Both the position numbers and the translations under genes were made by a program. Positions 1 through 11,302 of a stretch of DNA of 64,000 nucleotides are shown here, one piece after another. How positions within the stretch are numbered: position 1 is the first letter of the stretch; each line of letters begins with the position of its first letter. The stretch spans positions 6,949,501-7,013,500 of the forward strand of contig CAMRHE010000067.1 of NCBI GenBank assembly GCA_947044405.1. The letters are read 5' to 3'. The notes under the pieces were generated by a model. It worked only from the letters and a program-made list of their open reading frames with translations. It ran no database searches and had not been told where the DNA came from. This DNA comes from Leptodactylus fallax. Its lineage: Eukaryota > Chordata > Amphibia > Anura > Leptodactylidae.

Positions 1-796
1 TATAAAATAAATCAATAAACAGTCTCTTCCAACCACCCTCTCCATTGACTTCTGTGTTTGAGCTGGATATGGATTCTATGTAAACAAACTGTCTGAGTGA
101 AGATAAGGAGGAGAGCAGCCTGATTAGTGGATAAGGAAACAGATTTCCTTAATAAGATATATTACAAATTATATTCAAATGCACTATTCATTTACAAAAA
201 ATTTTTTGTAACCTTTAAATCTTGTATGCAACCTGAAAAATTATTGAGAAATCTCCTCCATTTTGTAAAATGTTACAACCAGCTTGGAGAAGACCCAGTA
301 GGCAATGAGACTTTCTCTAGGTGCCTAACTTTTTGGATTGTTCTCAAACCCAGTTTCTCTAACCTCAGGAAGTCAACTGTGACCAACTCTAACAATATAT
401 AAAAGAATTAACAAATAGTACCGTACAATAATAATACTAAAATTATAGAGTATCCAATACAATACATTCTAATATCAAAAGGTGAATATAATTGATGTAT
501 AATAGTAAACCGTAACAGCTTGTACCTTGCCTGACAACAACCTACAGAAGGGTAAGCATCTGTTACACTGTACTCTCACCTTGCCCCTTAGCTTCTATGT
601 AACATATTGTAATGGCTGGGAACATGTTACATCTGTCACTACAATTAGTTAGACATTCACACAGCTTTCTTTATTTTCCCTAGGGTTGGGTACTGACTTA
701 GAGTATGAAATCAACTACTCCATCCTATGTACATATTTCAATACATACAAATATCTAAACAAGTTTTCCAAAAACTGGCTATTAGTTTAGTATTAA
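1..796. other. Unassigned AT-rich intronic sequence
   Basis: No gene, splice-bounded exon or clear repeat was recognised. The short open frames have no family-like motifs. Confidence 0.5.
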
Positions 797-2088
797 CCCT
801 TAGGAGACGCAGACATTTTTCATTTTTGTGTTTTCGTTTTTTACTCCTTACATTCCAAAAGCCATAACTTTCTAATTTTTCTGTTTACGTAGTCATATGA
901 GGGCTTGATTTTTGCGTGACAAGTTGTACTTCAAAGTGGTACCATTTATTATTTTGTACAATGTACCGGGAAAAAAATTCTGAATGAGGTGGAATTGCAA
1001 ATTGTACAGTGCTGCGGAATATGTTGGCGCTATATAAATAACATTTATTATTATTATATTATTATTGAGAAAACAAACGCAGTACCGCCGTTTTCTTATG
1101 TCTTTTTTTTTTTTTATGGCTGCCACTCTGCAGTAAAAATGCTATATTAGCTTTATTCTGCAGGTCAGTAAATCACGGTGATACCAAATTTATATAGTTT
1201 TTTTCATGTTTTAATAACTTTACAAAAATTCAAAATTTTGAAGAAAAAAAAAATTCTTTGAATCACCATATTCTGAAACCTGTAACTTTTTTATATTTCA
1301 GTATACGGAGCTGTGTAAGGTGTCTTTTTTTGCGGGACAATATGTAGTTTTTATTGTGGGATGTATGATGTTTTGATCACTTTTTAATTCCATTTTATTA
1401 GGGATGTAATTTGGCGAAAAAAACGCCAAATCAGCCATTTTGATTTTTTTTTCCTGCTTCGGCGTTTACCGTATGGGACAAATGTTTTTATATTTTAATA
1501 GTTAGGGCATTTTCAGACTTGGGGATATCTAATGTGTTTATGTTTACTTTTATTTATTTATATTTATATGTGATCTAGGGAAAGGGGGGGTGATTTAAAC
1601 TTTCAGTTTTTTTTTAGTTTTTTTTACTTTTTTTTAGCCCTCAGGGGGCTTGAACATGTGATCTTTAGATCACCTGTGCCATAGACTGCAATACTACTGC
1701 ATTGCAGGCTATAGCAGATTTGCTATGTAACTATTGAAGCCTGCTACACGCAAGCTTCAGTAGTTACATTACTATGGCTGGGCTGAAGCCTTCAGAAGGC
1801 TCCACGCTGCCATGGTAACGGGACGCCACAGGGGGGCCATCCCGTTACCGAGAAGAAAATAGAAAGTGAAAGTAACCACTCAGATGCCGTGGTCACACTT
1901 GACCACGGCATCTGAGTGGTTAAATGCCCATGATCAGAGTCATCTCTGATCACAGGCAATGCTGCTGGGTCTCTGCTGTATGAAACAGCTCAGACCCGGC
2001 AGCTAGTGCAGCCGCTCTGTTTCAGAGCAGCCACCATGTTTAGTCACGTGCACCAGGACGTAACTGTACGTCCTGGTGCGCCTAAGGG
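797..2088. mobile_element. Non-autonomous piggyBac-like element (1292 bp) with TTAA target duplication
   Basis: The ends are CCCTTAGG (797-804) and CCTAAGGG (2081-2088). They are perfect 8-bp inverted termini directly flanked by TTAA at 793-796 and 2089-2092. TTAA duplication with CCC termini is the piggyBac hallmark. No transposase is encoded. The left two thirds are T-rich. The right third is a run of hairpins, including a perfect 23-bp stem (1873-1895 with 1900-1922) and a 13-bp stem near 2050-2080. A second copy lies at 39659-40476 and a fragment at 31430-31783. Superfamily assignment rests on termini and target site only. Confidence 0.75.
998..1066 (+). repeat. Truncated SINE/LINE 3' tail inserted in the piggyBac-like element
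   Basis: These 69 bp are missing from the related copy at 39659-40476, which runs straight from GTGGAATTG into GAGAAAA. The insert has the tail seen in the V-SINEs of this window (GCGGAATATGTTGGCGC, TATATAAATA) and ends in an ATT-rich run. ATTG occurs at both edges and may be the target duplication. Confidence 0.7.
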
Positions 2089-2268
2089 TTAAATTACATT
2101 AAATATTCCATAGACTGAAATATGAAAGAATCTAATAAAAAAAAATGGAACAGCTTATAAAAACGTCAAAGAACAGTATTAAAGGGGTGGTCCAGTATAA
2201 GAATTTATTTTTCCAGAAAAAGCACCATGCTTGTCATTGCAATGTGTTTCTCTTTTCTAGTGATCAGT

Positions 2269-2595
2269 AAGGCTATGGTCGCATTGAGGAATTTGGGGAG
2301 GAATTTAAGATGACAGGGCCGGCTCCAGGTCTGTATGGGCCCTGGAGCAACAGAGCCTCAGTGGGCCCCTTTGCGGCACAACTCAACCAGTGTGAGCCTC
2401 AGGCTGTGGCTTCCATGACTGAATCAGGCATGAAAATCATGGCAAGATTGAGCAGGACACGTGTTTCTTCATCGTACTGAAAAAAGAAGGAAGGAGGTGA
2501 AGGAGGCAGATTCCGACTGGTTTATGGAACTGATTTTGAGGTGGAATCCTTCTCAAAATCAGCTCCAAATTTCTCTATGTGAACCTGCTCTAAGG
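2269..2595. repeat. Foldback MITE-like repeat
   Basis: The left end (GAGGAATTTGGGGAGG) and the right end, read in reverse (GAGAAATTTGGAGC), are similar, which gives an imperfect palindrome of about 325 bp. No coding content. Its class is not determined. Confidence 0.45.
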
Positions 2596-3498
2596 GTTAG
2601 GTGATAAAGGTGTTTAACCAAATGTACGATCGTTGGCAATCATACCACGCTACCACCTTAAGGAAGAGAGTGAGTGTGAGTAGAGCGGTGGTCAAGTATG
2701 TGCTTCTGCTCCATTCAAAGTCTATGGGACTGATGGAGACCGCCGATCACTGTGCTCAACCATCACTCTATTCAGACTCTTGTTCACCGCGGTCATATGG
2801 AACTCCTATTCTAGTGGTCAATAGGGGCTAATGACAAAAAAAAGGGGCACTAAAACAAAAAAAAGTTCTTAATGGCTCTTTCATTCCTAAGAAGTACAAG
2901 GCCTTATTCTGCCTGGAAGGAGTTAAGGTAATAAGAAGTATTTGGAATCTTAATGAGTGTTCTGAGGAGGACATAATAAATGACTTGTCCAGTCTGAAGA
3001 GAGATTGTTTTCTGCAGAACAGATGCTTTCTGCTAAAGGCTGCACCCAAATACTAGGCGTGATATAATGACCACTGCACCTGAATCCCACAGGAAATCAG
3101 TCATTTTGGGACTCGTTTATCAAAATCCCTGCAGGAAAAAAAAAATTATTCTAATTTACGTTTTTAATCAAATAGCCCACATTACTGGAAATCCGTTCCG
3201 TCCCTGCAGAGTTTATTACTTTATGTCTCTTCGTTTAGTTATACTATTCTTTTTAAAGTTCCATTCCATTTTCTTGCTGTACAACATAATTCTGCGAAAT
3301 TACACAGTTAAAAGATTGGCCAGAATTTTTATTTTTTGGCCAATTGGTGCAAAGCCAGTATACAGGGACCAGAGACAACTGCTTCCAGCTCTGTGCTGTG
3401 TACAATATGGAAGTAGTCTGCCAACGATTAAACATTTATGTCCTATCCTAGTGATAAGCTATAAAAAAAAAAAAAAATCCCTAACAGCATAACCCCTT
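2596..3498. other. Unassigned intronic sequence
   Basis: No supported gene. The 141-residue frame at 3067-3492 has no recognisable motif and ends in low-complexity sequence. The last about 60 bases resemble the common frog repeat motif CCTATCCTAGTGATA. Confidence 0.45.
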
Positions 3499-3501
3499 TA
3501 A

Positions 3502-3792
3502 GGCTGGAGACCCACGTGTCGTAAACCCTGAGGAAAAAAACGCAGCATTTTACAGTCCCTGCAAAGAATCCCATCCACACATTGAGGAAAAATACGCGCA
3601 GCGGACATGGTGTGATTTCCAAAACATCGCAGCATGTCAATTATACCTACGGAAATGTCTGCGGTTTCCCTATTGGTATAGTGGAAGCAGAAAGCCCGCA
3701 GAGGAAACCTCTGCGGATTTTTTATGAAAAGTGCTGCTGGAAAGCCGTGATGCGCTTTTTTTTGCAGCATCCCGCTATGTGGGACCTTAGCC
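3502..3792. mobile_element. MITE, family A copy 1 (PIF/Harbinger-like)
   Basis: The left end GGCTGGAGACCCACGT pairs with the right end, in reverse GGCTAAGGTCCCACAT. TAA flanks both sides (3499-3501 and 3793-3795). A 3-bp TAA duplication and short inverted ends fit PIF/Harbinger MITEs. It is non-coding, and the frames inside it on both strands are repeat-derived. Confidence 0.6.
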
Positions 3793-3795
3793 TAA

Positions 3796-4085
3796 GGCTG
3801 GGGCCCCACGTTGTGAAAACGCTGCCTTTCACAGTACCTGCAAAGTAAATGAGATTCTGGCAAATCCCATCCACAGATTGCAGAAAAAAATCTGCAGCAT
3901 AAAAGCTGCATTTTCAAAAATGCTAAGGTTTTTGAAAATCGCAGTATGTCAATTATACCTACGGCGACACTGGCGTTTTCCGTATAGGTATAATAAGGGC
4001 AGAGAGTCTGCAGAGGAAAACTCAATGAAAAATGCTGCAGAAAAATCATTTTTTTTTCTGCGTTTCACTATGTAGGACCTTAGCC
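3796..4085. mobile_element. MITE, family A copy 2
   Basis: It starts GGCTGGGGCCCCACGTTG directly after the TAA that ends copy 1, and ends TATGTAGGACCTTAGCC. It is head-to-tail with copy 1, and its internal sequence is clearly homologous to it (for example the AATTATACCTACGG motif). Confidence 0.6.
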
Positions 4086-4292
4086 ACATTGCCGAAATGC
4101 AGCTTTTTATGTTGCAGATTTTGTTGCGTCTTTTTTAGCCAAAGGCAGGAGTAGATTGAGGAGAAGGTAGAAGTATAAGAAGCTTCCTATATATTTCCCA
4201 TTCTCTTTGTAGCCATTCTTGATTTTGACTCAAAAAACCGCAACAAAATATGCAACAAAAAATGCTGCTCTTCCGTAACGTGGGGCCTTAGT
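4086..4292. mobile_element. MITE, family A copy 3 (shorter variant)
   Basis: It starts in a degraded left end (ACATTGCCGAAATGCAGC) and ends AACGTGGGGCCTTAG. Its centre matches the shorter subtype at 23364-23567, with mirrored TTTTGGCTC-type segments. Confidence 0.5.
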
Positions 4293-5840
4293 CTAAAGGA
4301 GTTTTCCAGTTATATATCATATCATGTGGCTGCAGATGGCTGAATAAAACACAAGAACGTACACTCATAATAGTTGGAAAATTACAGCGCCAGCCATAAC
4401 TGGTTTCCATTTTTTTAGCAGTGGTAGTTCCTCCCCACTTGTTTGCAGTCTATTCTCACCTATCCTTCTTAAGTTCTATACATTATAAATTCTTCCTGCC
4501 AACCGTTATTAGCCACCATGTTCTGCCAGTTAATGTGTAAATGAGATGTTCGGCGTCAGCCCCTAATTGCTATAATAAAACATGTTTCATTAAAGAAGAC
4601 TACAAGGACACAATTCTTGACTCTTAGTCCAATTCATTAGGGAAATAATAGAAAATATTTTAAAATATCTTATTTCACACCGCAAATTATATTAATGTGA
4701 GAAGCAACGAGATCTGTCTCTGGTGAGGTCACTGATATATACCACCATAAACCAGTAATTAACAGGAATATTATGTAGACACTCTCTACAGCTAACTCCT
4801 ATTAACAACAAGTATGTTATGGATGAAATCATGCCCACTAATATAAAGATATTTTTTTTTTTTTGCTTTTTTTAAAATCTTCAAAATGACAAATAATGCA
4901 TATAGGAAAAATGGCTGAATGGAGCAACCAAATTATTTATTTATGAAAACCAGATAGTGAAATCTAACACTTTTTCCTAATCTGTTTTTATTTTCTGATT
5001 GTAGATTTTTTATTTTATCTTGTGTACATGAATATGGGGGAGTCCATCTTGCCTGAGCTCTATTAACAACATTTAGTGATATCCTTTACAACTTAGTCAT
5101 GGCCATGGGCAGCAATAGTCTGGAATTGACTCATTGAGGTCTGTGGGTAAATTTTCTAGGCATGCTCTGTAAACGGAGAGGGTCAGTGGTTTTATATCTA
5201 TAGAAGTGTTATCTTCTAGTGTAATCCGGTAATGTAAAGTAGGTAACTGGAAAGAAAACTACAGAATTGTCAAGCTTTATTATTATTATTATTATTATTA
5301 GGCTTAGTGGCCAGAATATTAGGCCAGTGACATGGAGTATTAAAATTTAATTTTTTGATTTTTTTTTTTTTAATAAAAACTTGTCTTGCAAAAAATCTAG
5401 TTCGCTCCCCCCTTGTCCATCTTTAGATGACCTTTTTTCAGCCACAAATCACTTTAAGAATCAAATTAACATATGCATATAAATAATTTACATAAGATTA
5501 CATCATTGTCATGCTACATGCAATCTCCTCCACACCTATACATACAGATGTGTAACTTGAAACACGCAATGTAACATGCGATGTAATGGGGCCCCTACCC
5601 ACCTTTTAGAATTTAGAATAGTGTGGAAACTGCTAACTCTGCAACCGCAATAGCTATGCCCCTGTATACGTGTGAAGAGGTATAGGAGAACTAAAAGCTC
5701 AACTATTATTATTGTCATATCTCTATATCTACCATACTAGCATTACTGAACTGTGAAATAACGGAAAGTGCATGCCTTCCTTCCAGAGTTGTGAGTCATT
5801 AGTATGCTAAGCACAAGATGCCTTAATGGGATTGTCACAC
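4293..5840. other. Unassigned intronic sequence with a possible conserved segment at about 4410-4750
   Basis: No exon was found. The part near 4500-4750 has few repeat features and several homeodomain-type TAAT cores, so it could be conserved non-coding DNA. This is an impression from composition only. A short (TTA)n run lies at 5278-5300. Confidence 0.3.
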
Positions 5841-6000
5841 AACATCACAGGATAGGGAATAAGTGTCTGATCACTGCTCGGACTCCATTGATCATGATAA
5901 TGGGGGCCCACAAGTTCCTCTAAGTGTGGACAGCAAACATTGAGGAAACAAAGGATCAGGCATATTGAAAATCAACATGCTCAGTCCTTATTTCCCCTTT
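5841..6000. repeat. Fragment of a dispersed frog-type repeat (GATAGG...CTGATCACT motif)
   Basis: The segment with CACAGGATAGGGAATAAG and TGTCTGATCACT closely resembles 62025-62080 in this window. Boundaries are approximate. Confidence 0.45.
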
Positions 6001-6775
6001 CATCTGAAGGAAAATTGGAGCATTTCCATAGTTGAATTTGTCAGAACAATCCCAAATTTTTGGAAACAACTGGGGCATTTTCCTGGCCTAAAAAGGGCAT
6101 AGCTTAAAAAAATCTCACTTGAAAGTGGGCAGTCCTTTCCAGTTTGAAGTGGCACTCAAATATCCCTATTTTACCATCTTAGTAGGCATGCACTCCCATA
6201 CACATTATATAGTCATTAGGTTCCACTGAAATTAGAACGTTCATTTAATACGTATAGGTCCAGTTGAAGAGTAAGGTACGTGTTTTTTGATCAGTTATGT
6301 GAATAACTGATATGTGATCAGTTTAAAGTAATTTTACAGCTAAAGTAAGGAATGACATATTGGCCCCATATACACAATTGTAGTTGTTTCCAGTATACTG
6401 ACTGCAATTGGAAATCCAAAATTGCCAATAGTATACAGACCCATTAATTTATTGCATTACAAACATGTTTTTTGTTGGATAAGAATCTGTATTTGGGAAC
6501 AGTAAAATCCACTACAGTTACTGATGGGATTCCAAAGATACTTAAAGTGAAGGCTCTAATACTCACATTCCTTGCACAGCAATTCTACTGGTCCACCGCT
6601 GTGCAGGGAACTACAACACAACCCCATTGACTTGAACAGAGCAGTTCCCTGTACAGTGGGTAGCTGGGATCACTGTTGGGCAGGAGAAATTCCTTGGTCC
6701 TTCATCCTATTGATCAACAGGGATCTGAGAGGGTTAACCACCAACAGTCATATATATTTTTTTTTTGAAATTGTA
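6001..6775. other. Unassigned intronic sequence
   Basis: Nothing supportable was seen between the dispersed repeat and the Tc1-type element. Confidence 0.4.
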
Positions 6776-6777
6776 TA

Positions 6778-8363
6778 CACTACCGTTCAAAAGTTTAGGG
6801 TCACTTAGAAATTTCCTTATTTTTGAAAGAAAAGCACAGTTTTTTTCAATGAAGATAACATTAAATGAATCAGAAATACACTCTATACATTGTTAATGTG
6901 GTAAATGACTATTCTAGCTGCAAACGTCTGGTTTTTAATGCAATATCTACATAGGTGTATAGAGGCCCATTTCTAGCAGCCATCACTCCAGTGTTCTAAT
7001 GGTACATTGTGTTTGCTAACTGTGTAAGAAGGCTAATGGATGTTTAGAAAACCCTTGTGTAAGTATGTTAGCACAGCTGAAAACAGTTTTGCTGGTTAGA
7101 GAAGCTATAAAACTGACCTTCTGGAGCATTACATTTGTTGGTTTGATTAAACTCTCAAAATGGCCAGAAAAAGAGAACTTTCATGTGAAACTCAACAGTC
7201 TATTCTTGTTCTTAGAAATGAAGGCTATTCCATGCAAGAAATTGCCAAGAAACTGAAGATTTCCTACAACGGTGTGTACTACTCCCTTCAGAGGACAGCA
7301 CTAACAGGCTCTAACCAGAGTAGAAAGAGAAGTGGGAGGCCCCGCTGCACAACGCAGCAACAAGACAAGTACATTAGAGTCTCTAGTTTGAGAAATCGAC
7401 GCCTCACAGGTCCTCAACTGGCAGCTTCATTAAATAGTACCTGCAAAACGCCAGTGTCAACGTCTACAGTGAAGAGGCGACTCAGGGATGCTGGCCTTCA
7501 GGGCAGAGTGGCCAAGAAAAAACCATATCTGAGACTGGCTAATAAAAGGAAAAGATTAATATGGGCAAAAGAACACAGACATTGGACAGAGGAAGATTGG
7601 AAAAAAGTGTTATGGACAGACGAATCCAAGTTTGAGGTGTTTGGATCACACAGAAGAACATTTGTGAGACGCAGAACAACTGAAGAGATGCTGGAAGAGT
7701 GCCTGACGCCATCTGTCAAGCATGGTGGAGGTAATGTGATGGTCTGGGGTTGCTTTGGTGCTGGTAAAGTGGGAGATTTGTACAAGGTAAAAGGGATTTT
7801 GAATAAGGAAGGCTATCACTCCATTTTGCTATGCCATGCCATACCCTGTGGACAGCGCTTGATTGGAGCCAATTTCATCCTACAACAGGACAATGACCCA
7901 AAGCACCTCCAAATTATACAAGAACTATTTAGGGAAGAAGCCGGCAGCTGGTATTCTATGTGTAATGGAGTGGCCAGAGCAGTCACCACATCTCATCCCC
8001 ATTGAGCTGTTGTGGGAGCAGCTTGACCGTATGGTACGCAAAAAGTGCCCATCAAGCCAATCCAACTTGTGGGAGGGGCTTCTGGAAGCATGGCGGGAAA
8101 TGTCTCCAGATTACCTCAGCAAATTAACAGCTAGAAGGCCAAAGGTCTGCAATGCTGGAATTGCTGCAAATGGAGCATTCTGTGACAAAAGCAAAGTTTG
8201 AAGGAGAAAATTATTATTTCAAATAAAAATCATTATTTCTAACCTTGTCAATGTCTTGACTATATTTTCTATTCATTTTGCAACTCATTTGATAAATAAA
8301 AGTTTGAGTTTTCATGGAAAACACAAAATTGTCTGGGTGACCCCAAACTTTTAAACAGTAGTG
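6778..8363 (+). mobile_element. Tc1/mariner element, DD38E type, inactivated (1586 bp)
   Basis: The inverted ends are CACTACCGTTCAAAAGTTTA on the left and, in reverse, CACTACTGTTTAAAAGTTTG on the right. TA lies at 6776-6777 and 8364-8365. The single transposase frame is broken late. The spacing between the second catalytic Asp and the Glu fits a DD38E pattern, which is known for the Intruder sibling family of Tc1. The element looks full length and moderately old. Confidence 0.9.
7160..8201 (+). pseudogene. DD38E Tc1-type transposase, frameshifted
   Basis: The frame opens at ATG 7160 with a helix-turn-helix region (about residues 10-45), an AT-hook-like GRPR (59-62), a second DNA-binding helix region (about 80-115), WTDES with the first catalytic Asp (D154), a Gly-rich VKHGGGNVMVWGCF, and QQDNDPKH with the second Asp (D244). 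A frameshift near 7904-7907 moves the C-terminal third into the frame of 7863-8201. There EWPEQSPHLIPIELLWEQL carries the catalytic Glu. From the second Asp codon to the Glu codon there are 112 nt, two short of 38 codons, so a net 2-nt deletion is likely. The usual SPDLNPIE motif reads SPHLIPIE. It would make no active enzyme. Family membership is certain; the subfamily rests on spacing. Confidence 0.9.
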
Positions 8364-8365
8364 TA

Positions 8366-9301
8366 TTTATTGGAATTTATCAAACAAATATAAACAAAGT
8401 GGTAACAGAACAATAAGGAAAGCACATATCAAGCATGAAGTAAGTATCAACATCTAGAAGTAAAAGAGCGCAATACCATTAGATTAGAATGCTATGCCAG
8501 TGGACGGCACAGAGAGCTGTACATAAGATAATAGCTCCAGGCATAATTTTATAGCCTATCCTAGTGATATGCTATGGGAATCCTCCTTTAAGGGATCTTA
8601 ATAATATGCAATAATAATCTAGAATCTATATTGTATGTTTATTTCTAGATTTTGTATGTTTACTTCTATGTTTTGTTTTGTTACATTGTTTCCTATTTCA
8701 GGACTAAACAGCTTTATAAATAAAAATATATTGACAGATATGAACAAATAGGGGATATCTGCTATTTCGAGCACTGGAGCATCAGTGCAGTTTGCTCTAT
8801 TGTCAGTAGATGTCACTATGGGTAAAGCACAACACAAAAAAATACTTCCACCTACATTGTATTTATACAGAGTTGCAACCAGAACACCAATAAAAATACA
8901 CCATAAATCAACATTCACCAACATTCCAAAATCTAAAAGCCCCAACTAGGACATCCATTTACTACAGATTTCTGTCAATAAGGGTAAAGCAAAGTAACAA
9001 ACATTACAAATGCCATTTTGTAGAGTCCTCAAAGTCAGCAGCCTTGTGAAATCCATATTGTAGGTACAAAAAGGCAGCATGGGTCACTGGCGTATATCTA
9101 TCTACACATGAACTATTAGTATGGGTCATGATGCTCATGAAGACACAGGGAATTGATATTCAAGAAGCATTGATGTTTAACAGGGGATGACTAAAATATT
9201 GACTATATATCTACTGCTTTAGTTTAAAACAGACAGAATATTAAAAGTTATTGAGGAATTGAAGCCACAGACTGAGGGCTCTAGTACAGGTCCCAAAAGG
9301 A
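8366..9301. other. Unassigned intronic sequence
   Basis: No gene was seen. A short piece near 8553-8593 (CCTATCCTAGTGATATGC) is the same common repeat motif seen near 3448. Confidence 0.4.
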
Positions 9302-9316
9302 GAAAACTGAGCTTTA

Positions 9317-9358
<42 letters not shown>

Positions 9359-10345
9359 GCAGAGAGAAGCTGAGCTTTGTGATATATAGGTTATATGATA
9401 GAGGAGAGAAGCTGAGCTCTGTGATATATAGGTTATATGACAGAGGAGAGAAGCTGAGCTCTGTGATATATAGGGTTATATGATAGAGGGAGAGAAGCTG
9501 AGCTCTGTGATATATAGGGTTATATGATAGAGGAGAGAAGCTGAGCTCTGTGATATAGGGTTATATGATAGAGGATAGAAGCTGAGCTCTGTGATATATA
9601 GGTTATATGATAGAGGGAGAGAAGCTGAGCTTTGTGATATATAGGTTATATGATAGAGGAGAGAAGCTGAGCTCTGTGATATATAGGTTATATGATAGAG
9701 GAGAGAAGCTGAGCTCTGTGATATATAGGGTTATATGATAGAGGGAGAGAAGCTGAGCTGTGTGATATATAGGGTTATATGATAGAGGAGAGAAGCTGAG
9801 CTCTGTGATATATAGGGTTATATGATAGAGGAGAGAAGCTGAGCTCTGTGATATATAGGGTTATATGATAGAGGAGAGAAGCTGAGCTCTGTGATATATA
9901 GGGTTATATGATAGAGGAGAGAAGCTGAGCTCTGTGATATATAGGTTATATGATAGAGGAGAGAAGCTGAGCTCTGTGATATATAGGGTTATATGATAGA
10001 GGAGAGAAGCTGAGCTCTGTGATATATAGGGTTATATGATAGAGGAGAGAAGCTGAGCTCTGTGATATATAGGTTTATATGATAGAGGAGAGAAGCTGAG
10101 CTCTGTGATATATAGGGTTATATGATAGAGGAGAGAAGCTGAGCTCTGTGATATATAGGGTTATATGATAGAGGAGAGAAGTTGAGCTCTGTGATATATA
10201 GGGTTATATGATAGAGAAGAGAAGCTGAGCTCTGTGATATATAGGTTATATGATAGAGGAGAGAAGCTGAGCTCTGTGATATATAGGGTTATATGATAGA
10301 GGAGAGAAGCTGAGCTATGCGATATATATAGGGTTATATGACACC
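9302..10345. repeat. Minisatellite, 42-43 bp unit, about 23 copies
   Basis: The tandem unit contains GAGAGAAGCTGAGCTCTGTG, then ATATATAGGGTTATATGATAG. Units are 42 or 43 bp depending on GG or GGG. Most are near identical. A (TA)n run at about 9320-9354 sits in the first, degenerate unit. Open frames across the array are repeat artefacts. Confidence 0.95.
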
Positions 10346-11017
10346 AGAATACGCTGGAACAGATTGGCGGTACCGCTACTGAAAATATGCCAGTGAAGTT
10401 AGTATCAAGAGCTGGGATATAGGAATGAGTGGACATTACCAACCCAGCAGGGGCTGATAATGGCGGTCAGTGAGAAATGGGATCTGTGATCATGGATAAG
10501 ACAAGAGTAAAGTCAAACAAGCCGAGGTCAGGTAATGAAGGTCAGGCCACATTGGGAGGCGGTACCACGGAAAATCCAAAGAACAGACCTTGCAGCCCAA
10601 TTATGACTGATCTAGTCACATTAAGGTTCACAGAACAGAAGGTAACAATACAAGCCAAAAGAAGTATAGATACTCATAGTGAGGATAGTGTGATAGCTAT
10701 CTATAATAGAGTGCCTGAACTGACTGGTTGGTTGGCGATGCACATCATGTCCACGTCCTGCCCGGCATTCCTGCCCTCCATGACACTAGATTCAGTGGAT
10801 GGGCAGCCAGGAAGGGACAGATACCTAGCTTATCAGAGGATAGATGACTTTATTAGTTTAGTAAATCTAAGTTATTGATCGTGTAATAAAAAGTTATACA
10901 CTTACCTATTACACACTATCAAAGGTGAATACTGAGAGAGAGAACCCTTGTGTAAGAACTATATGTGGACCCCTACAAGGACACAGTCATTGAAAGTCAC
11001 ACACCTAAGGTTGTCCT
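10346..11017. other. Unassigned intronic sequence
   Basis: The 133-residue frame at 10477-10878 has no recognised motif and no splice-site support. Nothing else was identified. Confidence 0.4.
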
Positions 11018-11020
11018 TTA

Positions 11021-11299
11021 GGGGCCATTCACACTTTAGAATTTGCCACTGATTGAAATGGATTCGGCCCCCAAATTAGCAGCAGATTCTGCCCTGATTC
11101 TGTGCCCCATTGTATTCAATGGGAGAGAGATCAGAGCAAAAAGCTGAAATACTCAGCATCCTGCTTGAACTTGCTGTGGACTTCAAGGCTGATTTAGCTG
11201 CGAAGTCTACAGCTCGAGCCGGGGCCAGAAAATGAAAAGGGATCTAAGGTGAATGTCTGCCTCGAATCCTCTTCCATTTTCCACCATGTGAACAGGGCC
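11021..11299. mobile_element. Foldback MITE (PIF/Harbinger-like), 279 bp
   Basis: TTA flanks both sides (11018-11020 and 11300-11302). The ends are GGGGCCATTCACAC and, in reverse, GGCCCTGTTCACAT. It is non-coding. Confidence 0.55.
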
Positions 11300-11302
11300 T
11301 TA

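Noticed and set aside
3498..4075. Several overlapping frames on both strands at 3.5-4.1 kb
   Set aside because: They arise from the palindromic ends of family A MITEs.
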